Assembly: GCF_900184995.1 (NCBI RefSeq)
Contig: NZ_LT860099.1
Coordinates: forward strand, 2,608,332-2,672,331
DNA from: Konateibacter massiliensis
GTDB taxonomy: Bacteria; Bacillota; Clostridia; Lachnospirales; Lachnospiraceae
Reading direction: 5' to 3'
Length of the DNA: 64,000 nt
Shown here: positions 1 to 8,478 of the stretch, in pieces
Layout of the letters: each line of letters begins with the position of its first letter
Numbering within the stretch: position 1 is the first letter of the stretch
Notes under the pieces: model-generated
What the model saw: the letters and a program-made list of their open reading frames with translations, nothing else
What the model was told of the DNA's origin: nothing
The model's database searches: none
Position numbers and translations under genes: made by a program

Positions 1-1424
1 TTTTTAAGTACTTCTATTTTTTTGCCCTTTATTTTATAAATTCGATTGCAAACCTGCTTTAAATCGCTGCTGTTTACTGACAAAAATAAGAAGGATTTTT
101 TCTCGGCAAGGCATTTTTCTATATTTTCAATCATTCCATCCCATCTTGCATCATCCACATGTGCCCAAAACTCCTCCGCCACAATTAATTTAGAGCTGTT
201 CATACTCAGCCTGTGAAAAATAATACCCTCCCTCTCCTTCCAGCTGCAATCGTCAATCCGCTCCTTCGGCGGCATCTTATTTTTCTCCCGGTATTTTGCA
301 TAGATAAACTCCATAAAGGTTCGGTTCAAAAACAGCCTGCCCTTGCTTGTCCTCTTCATGCTGTTAATAATCAGATTTTCCTTGACCGAGAGATTGTGAA
401 ACAAATTGTTTTGAATATCAATCATATCAAGCTCATAAACTCCTTCAAAAACTGCCCGTTCATAACTATCCGGAACGTAAAATTTATTGTTTATCCACAT
501 ATACCAGTTCTGAAGCTGTCTTTTTCCCAGAATTTCTTCCAAAAAAGCATTAAGCTCCCCCGTGTTTTCAAAGATAATGCCTACACACTCCCCTTTTGCA
601 ATAAAAATCGGCTCTTTGCTCTGCCCTTCCCTGATTCGCAGTCGGAATAACTCGTCATCCTTTTTCTTACCTATCCAGTCTGCCTGCCTTGTGTGGCTCG
701 TCTGATTTACCATTTTACTTAAAATTTCTTTGTCCTCCGGTGTATCAAAAAAGGTTCTGACATTTTTTCCATGGTGCATTACAACAAGCTTATCCATATA
801 TTTTATTGTATTCATACATTTTCCTGTAATCCAGAGTATAGAAGTCCCCTTGCTCTGCAAAAATCGAATTGCCGAGAAGAGTTTGTCTCGCTCAGCAGGT
901 GTATAGATGTCAGCCATGTCATTTATGATAACAAGCCTTGCTTTTCTGCAGTACGCCTTTGCAAGCTTTACAATCTGCCTGTCAATCTTTGATATTTGTC
1001 CCGCTAACTTTTCGGGCGGAATACCGACTCCCATCATGTTGAGAATGTGTTCTGTCTCCCGATAAAGTATCCTTCTTGGCAAAGTGAAGCTAAACATATT
1101 TTGTTTCCACGACAAAAATATATTTTCGGCAACGGACATTCCCAAAACCAAGCCGGTATGGTCGGATACGGCAAATATGCCAAGCTTATCAGGCTTTATC
1201 GGCTCCCTAATGTCAAGAGGTTCTTCATTTATATAGATTCTGCCCGCCAACGCTGTATTCTGCCCCATTAAAAGCTCCGCGACCTCCTTTCTGCCACAGC
1301 CAAAATTGCCGTACAGTATGACAAACTCTCCCTCCAAAATATTTAATTTAAAATCAGACAATACCGCAGCACCCTTACTTTTCATCTCAATGTGCTCCAG
1401 CCTTACTATTTCATTTTTTATCAT
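1..1424 (-). CDS. Degenerate RbsA/MglA-type double ABC protein (partial, runs off left edge)
   Basis: The 474 visible residues have the layout of a sugar ABC ATPase (two ABC domains, normally about 500 residues). I translated the nucleotide-binding motifs and found every one altered. In domain 1 the P-loop reads GNFGCGRKE (no lysine in the GKS/T position), the signature reads AGQISKIDRQ, Walker B reads LVIINDMAD with no catalytic glutamate, and the H-loop reads LWITGK with no histidine. In domain 2 the P-loop region reads GIIFENTGELN and the signature region CSWKEREG. ATP hydrolysis is therefore unlikely. The ATG overlaps the end of the upstream kinase gene by 14 nt, so the two are translationally coupled. 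No permease or binding-protein gene is adjacent in the window. Inference: a pseudo-ATPase with a regulatory or adaptor role for the neighbouring kinase. The C-terminus lies outside the window. Confidence 0.8.
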   Translation of the reverse strand, partial: MIKNEIVRLEHIEMKSKGAAVLSDFKLNILEGEFVILYGNFGCGRKEVAELLMGQNTALAGRIYINEEPLDIREPIKPDKLGIFAVSDHTGLVLGMSVAENIFLSWKQNMFSFTLPRRILYRETEHILNMMGVGIPPEKLAGQISKIDRQIVKLAKAYCRKARLVIINDMADIYTPAERDKLFSAIRFLQSKGTSILWITGKCMNTIKYMDKLVVMHHGKNVRTFFDTPEDKEILSKMVNQTSHTRQADWIGKKKDDELFRLRIREGQSKEPIFIAKGECVGIIFENTGELNAFLEEILGKRQLQNWYMWINNKFYVPDSYERAVFEGVYELDMIDIQNNLFHNLSVKENLIINSMKRTSKGRLFLNRTFMEFIYAKYREKNKMPPKERIDDCSWKEREGIIFHRLSMNSSKLIVAEEFWAHVDDARWDGMIENIEKCLAEKKSFLFLSVNSSDLKQVCNRIYKIKGKKIEVLK

Positions 1425-2256
1425 ATTCTGCCTTTTCCTTTACAACCCGTGGCAAAACAATTTCCGCCTCTGTCCCGATACCCTTTACGGAAGAAAACGT
1501 CAGTCCATATTCCTCCCCATAAATCATCTGGATTCTCTGATTAATATTTGAAAGGGCAATTCCTCCCCTCCTATCCTCACTCTCCAGAATCTCCTTGTTT
1601 GTCCGCAGTCCTTCCTGTACTTTCCTCAGTATCTCCTCCGGCATTCCCGGCCCGTTATCCCAAACCGTGATAATAATTCTCTTTTCTGTTGCAAAAAGGT
1701 GCACCGTTACCTTGCCACCATTTATGTTTTTCTCAATACCATGGTAAATCGAATTTTCTACCAATGGCTGTAAAATCAACTTTGGCATTTGCGCATTCTC
1801 AATTAAATGCTTTTCGGTGTGATAGACCGTCTCGTATGCAATTCGCTGCTTAAACCGAAATTTCTGGATTCGAATATAACTTTCAATATTCTCAAGCTCC
1901 TCTCTGATGGTCACCAAATCGCTCTTTTTGCTGATGTTGTAGCGAAAATAGTCTGCAAGCGACTCCGACATCATCGCGGCATCCATGTCTCCATGCATAA
2001 GCGCTTCGCTTCGGATTGTCTCAAGCGTATTATATAGAAAGTGGGGATTAATCTGGTTTTGAAGGCTTGATATCTCAGCCTTTCTCTTATCCCGTAAAAT
2101 GTCATTTTCCTCTTCCAGCCTTGCCATAAGATGCCCAATAATTTTGCTGTAATATTCCGTTAGTTGAGAATTACTATATCGCCTCGGAAGAGGTATGCTC
2201 TCCGTTTTGTATTTTTTTGTCTCCTCGACTAATTTTTTATGCATATCTTTATTCAC
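1411..2256 (-). CDS. YesM/LytS-family histidine kinase without membrane segments
   Basis: A 281-residue protein starting with GTG, eight bases after a GGAGG site. It contains the His_kinase phosphoacceptor motif QINPHFLYNTL (His72) and the HATPase features ENSIYHGIE (N box) and DNGPGMP (G1 box). A short helical stretch (about residues 40-65, rich in Glu/Arg/Lys) precedes the phosphoacceptor. Family members normally carry two transmembrane helices and a Cache sensor and run near 580 residues; here both are missing and no hydrophobic segment is seen, so the protein should be cytoplasmic. It lies 14 nt after the response-regulator gene and overlaps the degenerate ABC gene, which suggests that the ABC-like protein or another partner supplies the signal (inference). 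Phosphotransfer partner: the regulator just upstream. Confidence 0.88.
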   Translation of the reverse strand: MNKDMHKKLVEETKKYKTESIPLPRRYSNSQLTEYYSKIIGHLMARLEEENDILRDKRKAEISSLQNQINPHFLYNTLETIRSEALMHGDMDAAMMSESLADYFRYNISKKSDLVTIREELENIESYIRIQKFRFKQRIAYETVYHTEKHLIENAQMPKLILQPLVENSIYHGIEKNINGGKVTVHLFATEKRIIITVWDNGPGMPEEILRKVQEGLRTNKEILESEDRRGGIALSNINQRIQMIYGEEYGLTFSSVKGIGTEAEIVLPRVVKEKAEYDKK

Positions 2257-2270
2257 CGCATTGTCCTCCC

Positions 2271-3887
2271 TTATGAATATAGCTTCCTATACTCTGAGGG
2301 CTTTAACCCCATATATTTTTTGCACAGCTTACGGAAATACTTTAAGTCTGCGTAGCCAACCTCCTCCGCTATGTTCGCAATCGCTTTATCCGTATTCCGA
2401 AGCAGCTCGGAGGCCTTTTCAATTCGCTTCGATACAAGATACTCAGAAAAGTTAGTTCCTGTCTCATTTTTAAACATTTTAGATAGATAATTGGGACTTA
2501 ACATAACTGCCTCCGCCACCAATTCAAGTGTAATCGGCTCCCGATAATGCTCTGCTATGTATTCCATCGCAAGGCGCAGCGGCTTTACCGTCGTATTTTT
2601 CATGGCATGCGCCACATAGTCAATGCTGTATTCTGCAAAGCCCTCTGCCGCTCTCCATATATCCTCAGCGGATATCGCATGGTCAATTTCCTCATTGTAT
2701 TTGATATATGCCTGCCGTTTCTCCTCCTCACTATCCGTTATCTCCTCCATATTTCCCTTCAGCCACATACCAAACTGAGCGGCATAATCATATAACAACA
2801 GCGGTGAACAGTTTTGTATCTTGGCGATATCCGACTTTGTTTTCAGGATACACCTGTGAAGTCCGTCCTTATTTCCTGTCTTTAAGCAATTTTTAATGAT
2901 TTCTTCTATCTCCCTCGTCAAAACAGTACTGATGTCTACCTCCTTATATTGGTATTTCTCATATTCCAATATGTGCTCCTCCTCGTTTACAATCCGGTAT
3001 TTCACGGCGGAACCGGCAGTTTGCATACACTCCCTGATATATTTAATATCCGTCTGCTTTGCACCGATACCTATCGTGAGCCGTAGATATTCAAATAAGT
3101 CCACCTGTTTTTCAAGGCTTTCGTATAGCCCTTGAATAAATGTTAAAAAACAGGTTGTCTTTTCAACGGGATAGTTAACCAGATAAATAATGCCCGTATG
3201 AGTTCTTGTCCCTGCATATTCGGAGCAAAAAGCCTTCATTTCAGCATCAATTTTCTCCTCCATGCGAAGCATAAGCTGTTCCAGCTCCTTATGAGCCTTG
3301 CTCACATCATCCAGCTTGAAAAAAATGGTCTGATATACTCCCTTCTGAAAATTTAGTTTATATTGTTCGTTGATATCCGTCTCTGCGATATCTTCATTGG
3401 AAGTCATACTGTTACCAAAGATATAGCTATTGATAAAATGTCTTTTTAGGTTATCCTTGTTCAGGTCTATGACCTTCTGCATCACCAGTTTGTCCTCTTC
3501 CACGTCCTTCTCCTGACGTATTCCGTTGCTGATCTGCTGCAGCGTCTCCACAAGCTCATCTTTTTTAATTGGTTTTAGCAAATAATCTACGGCACCATAC
3601 TTCATTGCTCCATGTGCGTATTCAAAATGCCGAAAGCCGCTTATAATGATGCATTTCAGCCTTGGCTGGTTATCCCTGCACCACTTAATCAGCTCAATCC
3701 CGTCACAGCCGGGCATGCGGGCGTCCGAAATTAATATGTCAATCCGCTGCTCCTTCAGTACCTCGATTGCCTCACCCCCATTGTGAAGCATGCAGACAAC
3801 CTGCATATCAAGCTCCTTCCACGGCACTAAATAGTGAATCAAATTGCAAATACTTTCCTCGTCATCTACGATTAAAACCTTTAACAT
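2271..3887 (-). CDS. YesN-like response regulator, AraC output
   Basis: A 539-residue regulator. Residues 1-120 form a receiver domain with the acidic pocket (VDDEE), phosphoacceptor Asp55 (ISDARMPG) and the conserved Lys in LLKPIKK. A long middle region of about 300 residues with no recognisable motif follows. The last 100 residues are an AraC-type double helix-turn-helix (LVAEAVMLSPNYLSKMFK; IANIAEEVGYADLKYFRK). I chose the ATG at 3887 because it follows GGAGGG at good spacing; an upstream in-frame start would add ten unsupported residues. First gene of the leftward operon RR-HK-ABC-like protein. Regulators of this family typically control carbohydrate uptake or degradation genes; the actual target here is unknown. 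Confidence 0.9.
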   Translation of the reverse strand: MLKVLIVDDEESICNLIHYLVPWKELDMQVVCMLHNGGEAIEVLKEQRIDILISDARMPGCDGIELIKWCRDNQPRLKCIIISGFRHFEYAHGAMKYGAVDYLLKPIKKDELVETLQQISNGIRQEKDVEEDKLVMQKVIDLNKDNLKRHFINSYIFGNSMTSNEDIAETDINEQYKLNFQKGVYQTIFFKLDDVSKAHKELEQLMLRMEEKIDAEMKAFCSEYAGTRTHTGIIYLVNYPVEKTTCFLTFIQGLYESLEKQVDLFEYLRLTIGIGAKQTDIKYIRECMQTAGSAVKYRIVNEEEHILEYEKYQYKEVDISTVLTREIEEIIKNCLKTGNKDGLHRCILKTKSDIAKIQNCSPLLLYDYAAQFGMWLKGNMEEITDSEEEKRQAYIKYNEEIDHAISAEDIWRAAEGFAEYSIDYVAHAMKNTTVKPLRLAMEYIAEHYREPITLELVAEAVMLSPNYLSKMFKNETGTNFSEYLVSKRIEKASELLRNTDKAIANIAEEVGYADLKYFRKLCKKYMGLKPSEYRKLYS

Positions 3888-4029
3888 TTTTTTCCCTCCA
3901 ATTCTTTCGTTGGACAATACCGTTATTCTTTTATTTTAACTGCGGGAGGGCATTTTTTCTTTTCAATATTTGTCGTATTTTTAGTCGATTATTTAATCTT
4001 TTTAGGGGTTGAAGTTTGGAGCATATAAA

Positions 4030-4071
4030 AAAGCACGATAAACAATTAATTTTTATTGTTTACCATGCTTT
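4030..4071 (-). terminator. Intrinsic terminator after the YitT-family gene
   Basis: Arms of about 17 nt (AAAGCATGGTAAACAAT on the minus strand) pair with two mismatches around an 8-nt loop and are followed on the minus strand by a run of T. It begins 20 nt after the stop codon of the YitT-family gene. Confidence 0.75.
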
Positions 4072-4090
4072 CTTTTAACCATTATTAATT

Positions 4091-4960
4091 TTACTTTTCA
4101 TGCTTTAAATACCGCTTTCCGGCACTAAATCCTCTGCCCCTTACCTCGCTGACACGGCTAATCATAACGAAAGCTTCCTCATCAATTTGGTGTACCAGCT
4201 TTTCCACCTTATAAAGCTCACGATTTGAAACCACACTAAGGACAATATCAGTCTCCTTTTCCAGATAACCTGTACTGCCATGCAAAAGGGTAACACCCCT
4301 GTCTATTTCATCAATTATGGCTTCTTTTATCTCTTTGGAGCGTTTGCTAACAATCTCCAACTGCATTTTATTTGAGCCAAGTACAAGAAGCTTATCCAAC
4401 ACAATCGTGTAAATAAGGACCAAGACAATACCATAAAGAATTTTCTCACTGTCGCTGAAAGCTGCCTGCAATACCAAAATAACACAATCAGCAACATACA
4501 AACTTACAGAAACCGAAATTCGTGTATATTTATTGAGTATCAACGGCGGTATATCCATGCCGCCTGTGCTTGCTCCTGCACGAATAACCATCGCAATCGC
4601 TGCCCCGATGCAGATACCTCCAAACAGCGTGCATAAAAAAATATCATCAGTCAGTCTGTAATCGCCTGCTGCTTTTTGCAGTACCTCTAGTGCAATCGGG
4701 TAGCAAAATGTGCTAACAAGAGTTGTCAGTGCAAATTTCTTTCCCAAAACTACAAACCCTAGCAAAAACATTAACATGTTAAAACCAAAAATAAAGTAGG
4801 ACATCGGAAGACCGGTAAAATGGTTGACGCTCAACGCAATACCGGTCGTTCCCCCTGTGATAAGTCCCACAGGCAAAATAAAAAATACGATTCCCGATGC
4901 ATAGAGAATATTTCCGAATATAACAACTAAAATATTAAATAACAGCTTTTTATTTTCCAT
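4091..4960 (-). CDS. YitT family membrane protein (DUF161/DUF2179)
   Basis: A 289-residue protein with five or six hydrophobic segments in the first 180 residues, including GLITGGTTGIAL and GASTGGMDIPP (small-residue repeats typical of the YitT/DUF161 membrane part), followed by a soluble C-terminal domain of about 90 residues (VSKRSKEIKEAII ... VLSVVSNRELYKVEKLV) matching DUF2179. These proteins are widespread in Firmicutes; their transport or sensing role is not well defined. The ATG at 4960 follows GGAGG by 5 nt; an in-frame TTG 12 nt upstream overlaps that site and is rejected. It has its own promoter and a terminator, so it is probably monocistronic despite lying after the glycoside operon. 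Confidence 0.87.
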   Translation of the reverse strand: MENKKLLFNILVVIFGNILYASGIVFFILPVGLITGGTTGIALSVNHFTGLPMSYFIFGFNMLMFLLGFVVLGKKFALTTLVSTFCYPIALEVLQKAAGDYRLTDDIFLCTLFGGICIGAAIAMVIRAGASTGGMDIPPLILNKYTRISVSVSLYVADCVILVLQAAFSDSEKILYGIVLVLIYTIVLDKLLVLGSNKMQLEIVSKRSKEIKEAIIDEIDRGVTLLHGSTGYLEKETDIVLSVVSNRELYKVEKLVHQIDEEAFVMISRVSEVRGRGFSAGKRYLKHEK

Positions 4961-4982
4961 ATTGACCTCCAAAATATCTTAT

Positions 4983-5011
4983 ATGATAAAATAAATTGCG
5001 TTATCCGTCAA
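4983..5011 (-). promoter_or_regulatory. Sigma-A-type promoter of the YitT-family gene
   Basis: On the minus strand TTGACG (5011-5006), a 17-bp spacer, then TATCAT (4988-4983). It lies 23 bp upstream of the ATG and inside the 69-nt gap after the preceding gene. Confidence 0.65.
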
Positions 5012-5029
5012 CCACTATTGTTTTAATTC

Positions 5030-6079
5030 CTATTCAAAGCAAACCGCTTCTCCACTCTCAGCTGACCTTCTGGCAGCCTCCATCACAGCAAGCACACGGC
5101 GGACTTCACTTATCTTTATTTTGAATTCCTCACGGCCGTTAATCGCCTCCGTTACATTCCGGTAAAATTCAACCCAGTCCGTCTCTACCATCGGCAGCTC
5201 CTCGGTCACAATGCCGCCGGGCGGTACGGGAGCAAATTGTCTGGTTGGTCCTGCTACCGTCTCTGTTATCTGAGGAGGCAGCTTTTTTAATAATTCTCCT
5301 GTATGATAAATTTTGCCTTCACAGCTAAAGTCCTTGATAACCAAGGTTCCCTTGTCGCCACCTACAAGCCATCTCGGCTGATAATCTAAAATATAGGTGG
5401 AGAGTTCAATATGCGCTGTCACGCCGTTATCCAGCTTCAGAATAATCTTGAAATAATCATCTACCTCCTCGTGGAGTACATTTTTGATATCTGCGTACAG
5501 TGATTTGATTTTTGCCTCAGGCATCATGTACAAAATCTGATCAATCAGATGAACACCCCAGTCGTAAATCATTCCGCCTCCAAACTTTTGATACAGATGC
5601 CACTCATGCATGTATCCGTTTCCGGAGTGAAGCTTTGATTCAATCGTGAATATCTTTCCAAGCCTTCCCTCCTCATACGCCTTTTTTACAATGAGCATAT
5701 CTCTGTCCCATCTTCTGTTTTGATGAACGGTAAAGGCAACCTTTGCAGCCTTGCATGCCTTCTCCATCTCGTCAAGCTCCGCCACACTCATCGCCGCCGG
5801 CTTTTCTGCGATTACATTTTTTCCTGCCCTTGCAGCCTTTAAGCACATTTCATGGTGCAGGTGATTCGGAACGGTAAGAATTACCGTGTTTACCTCTTTA
5901 TCCGCAAGCAACTCCTCAGTTGAGGAATAGGTGAGATATCCGTCATTTTTTCCCTGCGCTATTTTTTCTTTGTCAATATCACAGACTGCGGCTATCTCCA
6001 CTCCCGCGCGGGGTGCATTTTTTGCATGCCATTTTCCCATGCCGCCGTAACCTATTATTCCAAGCTTAATTGTCTTCAT
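5030..6079 (-). CDS. Gfo/Idh/MocA-family oxidoreductase (second of the operon)
   Basis: A 349-residue NAD(P)-dependent sugar oxidoreductase. The N-terminal Rossmann fold starts KLGIIGYGGMGKWHA; the family lysine is in EKPAAMS and the active-site aspartate/histidine are in YDWGVHLID. Start: ATG at 6079 sits at better distance from AGAGG than the in-frame GTG at 6091, which overlaps that site. The gene follows the TIM-barrel gene by 14 nt and is last in the five-gene operon. In C-glycoside and 3-keto-glycoside pathways a second Gfo/Idh enzyme may handle the released 3-oxo sugar, for instance reducing it and recycling NADH. That role is an inference. Family membership is secure, substrate is not. 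Confidence 0.88.
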   Translation of the reverse strand: MKTIKLGIIGYGGMGKWHAKNAPRAGVEIAAVCDIDKEKIAQGKNDGYLTYSSTEELLADKEVNTVILTVPNHLHHEMCLKAARAGKNVIAEKPAAMSVAELDEMEKACKAAKVAFTVHQNRRWDRDMLIVKKAYEEGRLGKIFTIESKLHSGNGYMHEWHLYQKFGGGMIYDWGVHLIDQILYMMPEAKIKSLYADIKNVLHEEVDDYFKIILKLDNGVTAHIELSTYILDYQPRWLVGGDKGTLVIKDFSCEGKIYHTGELLKKLPPQITETVAGPTRQFAPVPPGGIVTEELPMVETDWVEFYRNVTEAINGREEFKIKISEVRRVLAVMEAARRSAESGEAVCFE

Positions 6080-6093
6080 CTTTTTATTCACCT

Positions 6094-7014
6094 CTAAATC
6101 ACAAAATTTCTTAGGTAGACAGCACTTAGCACAAGCGCTTTTTTTGCATCGTCGGGCGATTTCTCGAATGCCTTATCTTCCACCTCGATACAGCTATAGC
6201 CTTCATAGCCGATATCCGTCAGGGCACTCACATATTTTCCCCAGTCAACATCCCCAAGCCCCGGAAGTTTCGGGGACATAAAGTCGAGCGGATATGCCAT
6301 AATACCGACCTGATTTCGTTTTTCCTCATATACCTTGATATCTTTATAATGAACATGAAAAATTTTATCCCGAAACTCATAAATCGGTTTGACATAGTCA
6401 ATCATCTGCCACACAAAATGAGACGGATCATAGTTAATGCCGAGATTTTTGCTTGGAAGAATCTCAAATACTTTTTTCCAGATATCCGGTGTCGTCATTA
6501 GATTTTGGCCACCCGGCCACTGATCCGGCCCAAAAAGCATCGGGCAGTTTTCAATTGCAATTTTTACGTTTTCCCGCTCTGCCATCTCGATAATGGGCGG
6601 CCAGATTTCTTTTACAAGCTTTAGGTTTTCCTCCACAGTCTTTGTCTGGTCACGGCCGATAAAAGTCGTCACCATACCGACTTTAAGCCGGCTGCTTGCT
6701 AAAATAACATTTTTTAAATGCTCTATGATACCCTCTCGCTTTTGAGGGTCAGGGTCCATTGTATTTGGGTAAAAGGCAAGGGAAGAGAGTTCAACTCTTT
6801 TTTCCCTTGCATAATCTATGATGCGGTCTGCATATTTCGCATCCTCTAAAACGCGCTCTGCATCAATATGGCTCACTCCTGCATATCTTCTCTCCGCCTT
6901 ACCGCTTGGCCAGCAAGCCACCTCGACACATTCAAAACCGTTAGCCGAGGCAAAATCCATCATTTCCTCATAGCTGCTCTGATCCAAAATCGCACTTACA
7001 AATCCAAGCTTCAT
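6094..7014 (-). CDS. Sugar phosphate isomerase/epimerase-like TIM barrel
   Basis: A 306-residue AP-endonuclease-2-type TIM barrel. Probable divalent-metal ligands are visible in the usual order: Glu in VKIAIENCP, Asp/His in NYDPSHFVWQ, His in HVHYKDI and Glu in CIEVEDK. Length and motifs fit canonical isomerases/epimerases (IolE, YcjR and relatives). It lies 14 nt downstream of the probable C-deglycosidase alpha subunit and 14 nt upstream of a Gfo/Idh gene. Known relatives include YcjR, a 3-keto-glycoside C4-epimerase, so action on a 3-oxo-sugar intermediate is plausible. It is only distantly similar to the neighbouring alpha-subunit gene, so the two should have different jobs. Confidence 0.85.
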   Translation of the reverse strand: MKLGFVSAILDQSSYEEMMDFASANGFECVEVACWPSGKAERRYAGVSHIDAERVLEDAKYADRIIDYAREKRVELSSLAFYPNTMDPDPQKREGIIEHLKNVILASSRLKVGMVTTFIGRDQTKTVEENLKLVKEIWPPIIEMAERENVKIAIENCPMLFGPDQWPGGQNLMTTPDIWKKVFEILPSKNLGINYDPSHFVWQMIDYVKPIYEFRDKIFHVHYKDIKVYEEKRNQVGIMAYPLDFMSPKLPGLGDVDWGKYVSALTDIGYEGYSCIEVEDKAFEKSPDDAKKALVLSAVYLRNFVI

Positions 7015-7028
7015 ACTTTGCCTCCCAT

Positions 7029-8015
7029 CTATTTAATGCCCAAAATTTTCTTTTCCATTGCAATCTGTCTTTTTGTAAATTCTGTACCGCCGCAGCCAAT
7101 CTCATCCTCGTATTCGCAGATGATATAGCCGCCGTAGTCTGATTCCTTTAACACCGCTAAAATCTCGCCATAAGGGATACTCGGCTCCACGCAGTCTTCA
7201 CTTAAATAGTGAAACTTTCCGTGCATTTCAAAGCAGTAAGGCAGTATTTCCTTCAAGCTTTCAAGGAGAGCCGGCAGTTCCGACTTCGGGCGGAACTGTA
7301 CAAAACCGTACATTCCTTGAATTACCATGTTAATCATCGGATGTGCGCCTGCTGCTGACAATGTCTTTGTTGTCTCCTCCATGGAAGCACCCTCTGTTCT
7401 CATCTTCGCGGCAAGCTGTAAATATTCCTCCTTCACTCCTGCCTTCAACGCCTTATCCCAATGCGGCTTATTCGGTGCCACCGAAAAACAGCCAAAGTCC
7501 GGTACAAATCCAAGATATTTGGAGCCCGTTCTTTTGATAACCTTTAAGTATTCCTGTATCTTAGGGGAGGAAGGGGTTTCCGGGTTATGAATTTCAATTC
7601 CTACCTTCACATCATAAAGCTCTGCGTATTCTGCCAGCCTCTCAAATGCTTCAGGAGAAAGCATATACTGTGCACGCATCACCTTGCAGCCCAGCTTATT
7701 TGCTGCCTTCAAATCAATAATTGCATCCGCAAGCATCTCATCATCTGTCAGATTGCGGTCCCAGCGCATTCCCTTGTCATTGTTTGCTCCATAGCCCACA
7801 GGAGCAATCTGGTATTTTGCCTTTAGCTTATTTACAAGCCCCAGAAATTCATCACTTACATTCGGATAGGAAGGAATCATCTGTGTTGCAACAATCTCAT
7901 ATCCCGTCGCACCGGCTAATGCCGCCTGCTTTACACACTCCTCAAAATCATATTCATATCTGGCATACTCTGTCCCATAGCAAAACAGCGTTGCTCCCAA
8001 TTTAATATTGCTCAT
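7029..8015 (-). CDS. Probable C-glycoside deglycosidase alpha subunit (DfgA/DgpC-like)
   Basis: A 328-residue TIM barrel of the sugar phosphate isomerase/epimerase superfamily. Candidate metal ligands and catalytic residues are Glu141 and His143 (VGIEIHNPE), Asp173 (FVPDFG), His265/His269 (EMHGKFH) and Glu301 (ICEYEDE). In characterised C-glycoside deglycosidases a histidine two residues after the metal-binding glutamate acts as base, as I recall from DfgA/DgpC studies, and that E-x-H pattern is present. The decisive context is the DUF6379 beta-subunit gene just upstream (13 nt) and a DgpA-like oxidoreductase before it. The enzyme would cleave the C-C bond between sugar and aglycone after C3 oxidation. 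The substrate, and whether it is a C- or O-glycoside, cannot be read from sequence. Confidence 0.75.
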   Translation of the reverse strand: MSNIKLGATLFCYGTEYARYEYDFEECVKQAALAGATGYEIVATQMIPSYPNVSDEFLGLVNKLKAKYQIAPVGYGANNDKGMRWDRNLTDDEMLADAIIDLKAANKLGCKVMRAQYMLSPEAFERLAEYAELYDVKVGIEIHNPETPSSPKIQEYLKVIKRTGSKYLGFVPDFGCFSVAPNKPHWDKALKAGVKEEYLQLAAKMRTEGASMEETTKTLSAAGAHPMINMVIQGMYGFVQFRPKSELPALLESLKEILPYCFEMHGKFHYLSEDCVEPSIPYGEILAVLKESDYGGYIICEYEDEIGCGGTEFTKRQIAMEKKILGIK

Positions 8016-8028
8016 CTTATTTCCCTCC

Positions 8029-8463
8029 TTAATTTAAAATTTCTACCGTTACGCTGTCTCCGCTGTCCAGTGGCATAAACATATGGTCCGGTCCAAGCTC
8101 CATATAAGGCACGCGAAGCATTAGCTTTAAGGTAAGTTCATGTGTTCCGGCAGATAATCCTCCCTTTTTAATAACGCGGATTTTTGCCGGCACGACCTGA
8201 CTCCAAAATTCCGTCATCGCATAATTCAGCTTATAGAGCGGCATTTCTTTACCGTTTAACTCAAATGTAACCGCTTCTTTCGGCATCAGTTCTCCATCCG
8301 CATATACTTCAAGCAGCTCGATATCAGACAGATAATGACCTCTATAATAAGCAAGCTGAGCATCAAATTCAAATCCGTTTTTCTCTCCGTTAATATATAT
8401 ACTTTTCACCGTAGATTTCTTGATAATCTCCTCATTTAACTTCATTCTCATTGCAAATCCCAT
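8029..8463 (-). CDS. DUF6379 protein, probable C-glycoside deglycosidase beta subunit
   Basis: A 144-residue beta-rich protein. The stretch YYRGHYLSDIELLEVYADGE and the later GGLSAGTHELTLKLMLR and MLRVPYM are patterns I recognise from the small subunit of C-glycoside deglycosidases (DfgB/DgpB, DUF6379). In those enzymes the small subunit packs on the TIM-barrel subunit and completes the active site. The ATG at 8463 follows GGGAGGT by 6 nt; the TTG 15 nt upstream overlaps that site and is rejected. The gene sits between the DgpA-like dehydrogenase and the alpha subunit with gaps of about 14 nt, consistent with co-translation of a complex. Confidence 0.8.
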   Translation of the reverse strand: MGFAMRMKLNEEIIKKSTVKSIYINGEKNGFEFDAQLAYYRGHYLSDIELLEVYADGELMPKEAVTFELNGKEMPLYKLNYAMTEFWSQVVPAKIRVIKKGGLSAGTHELTLKLMLRVPYMELGPDHMFMPLDSGDSVTVEILN

Positions 8464-8478
8464 GTCAATACCTCCCAA

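Noticed and set aside
213-650. 145-codon plus-strand frame at the left edge
   Set aside because: The minus strand holds the continuous degenerate ABC protein here; the plus frame has no supporting signal.
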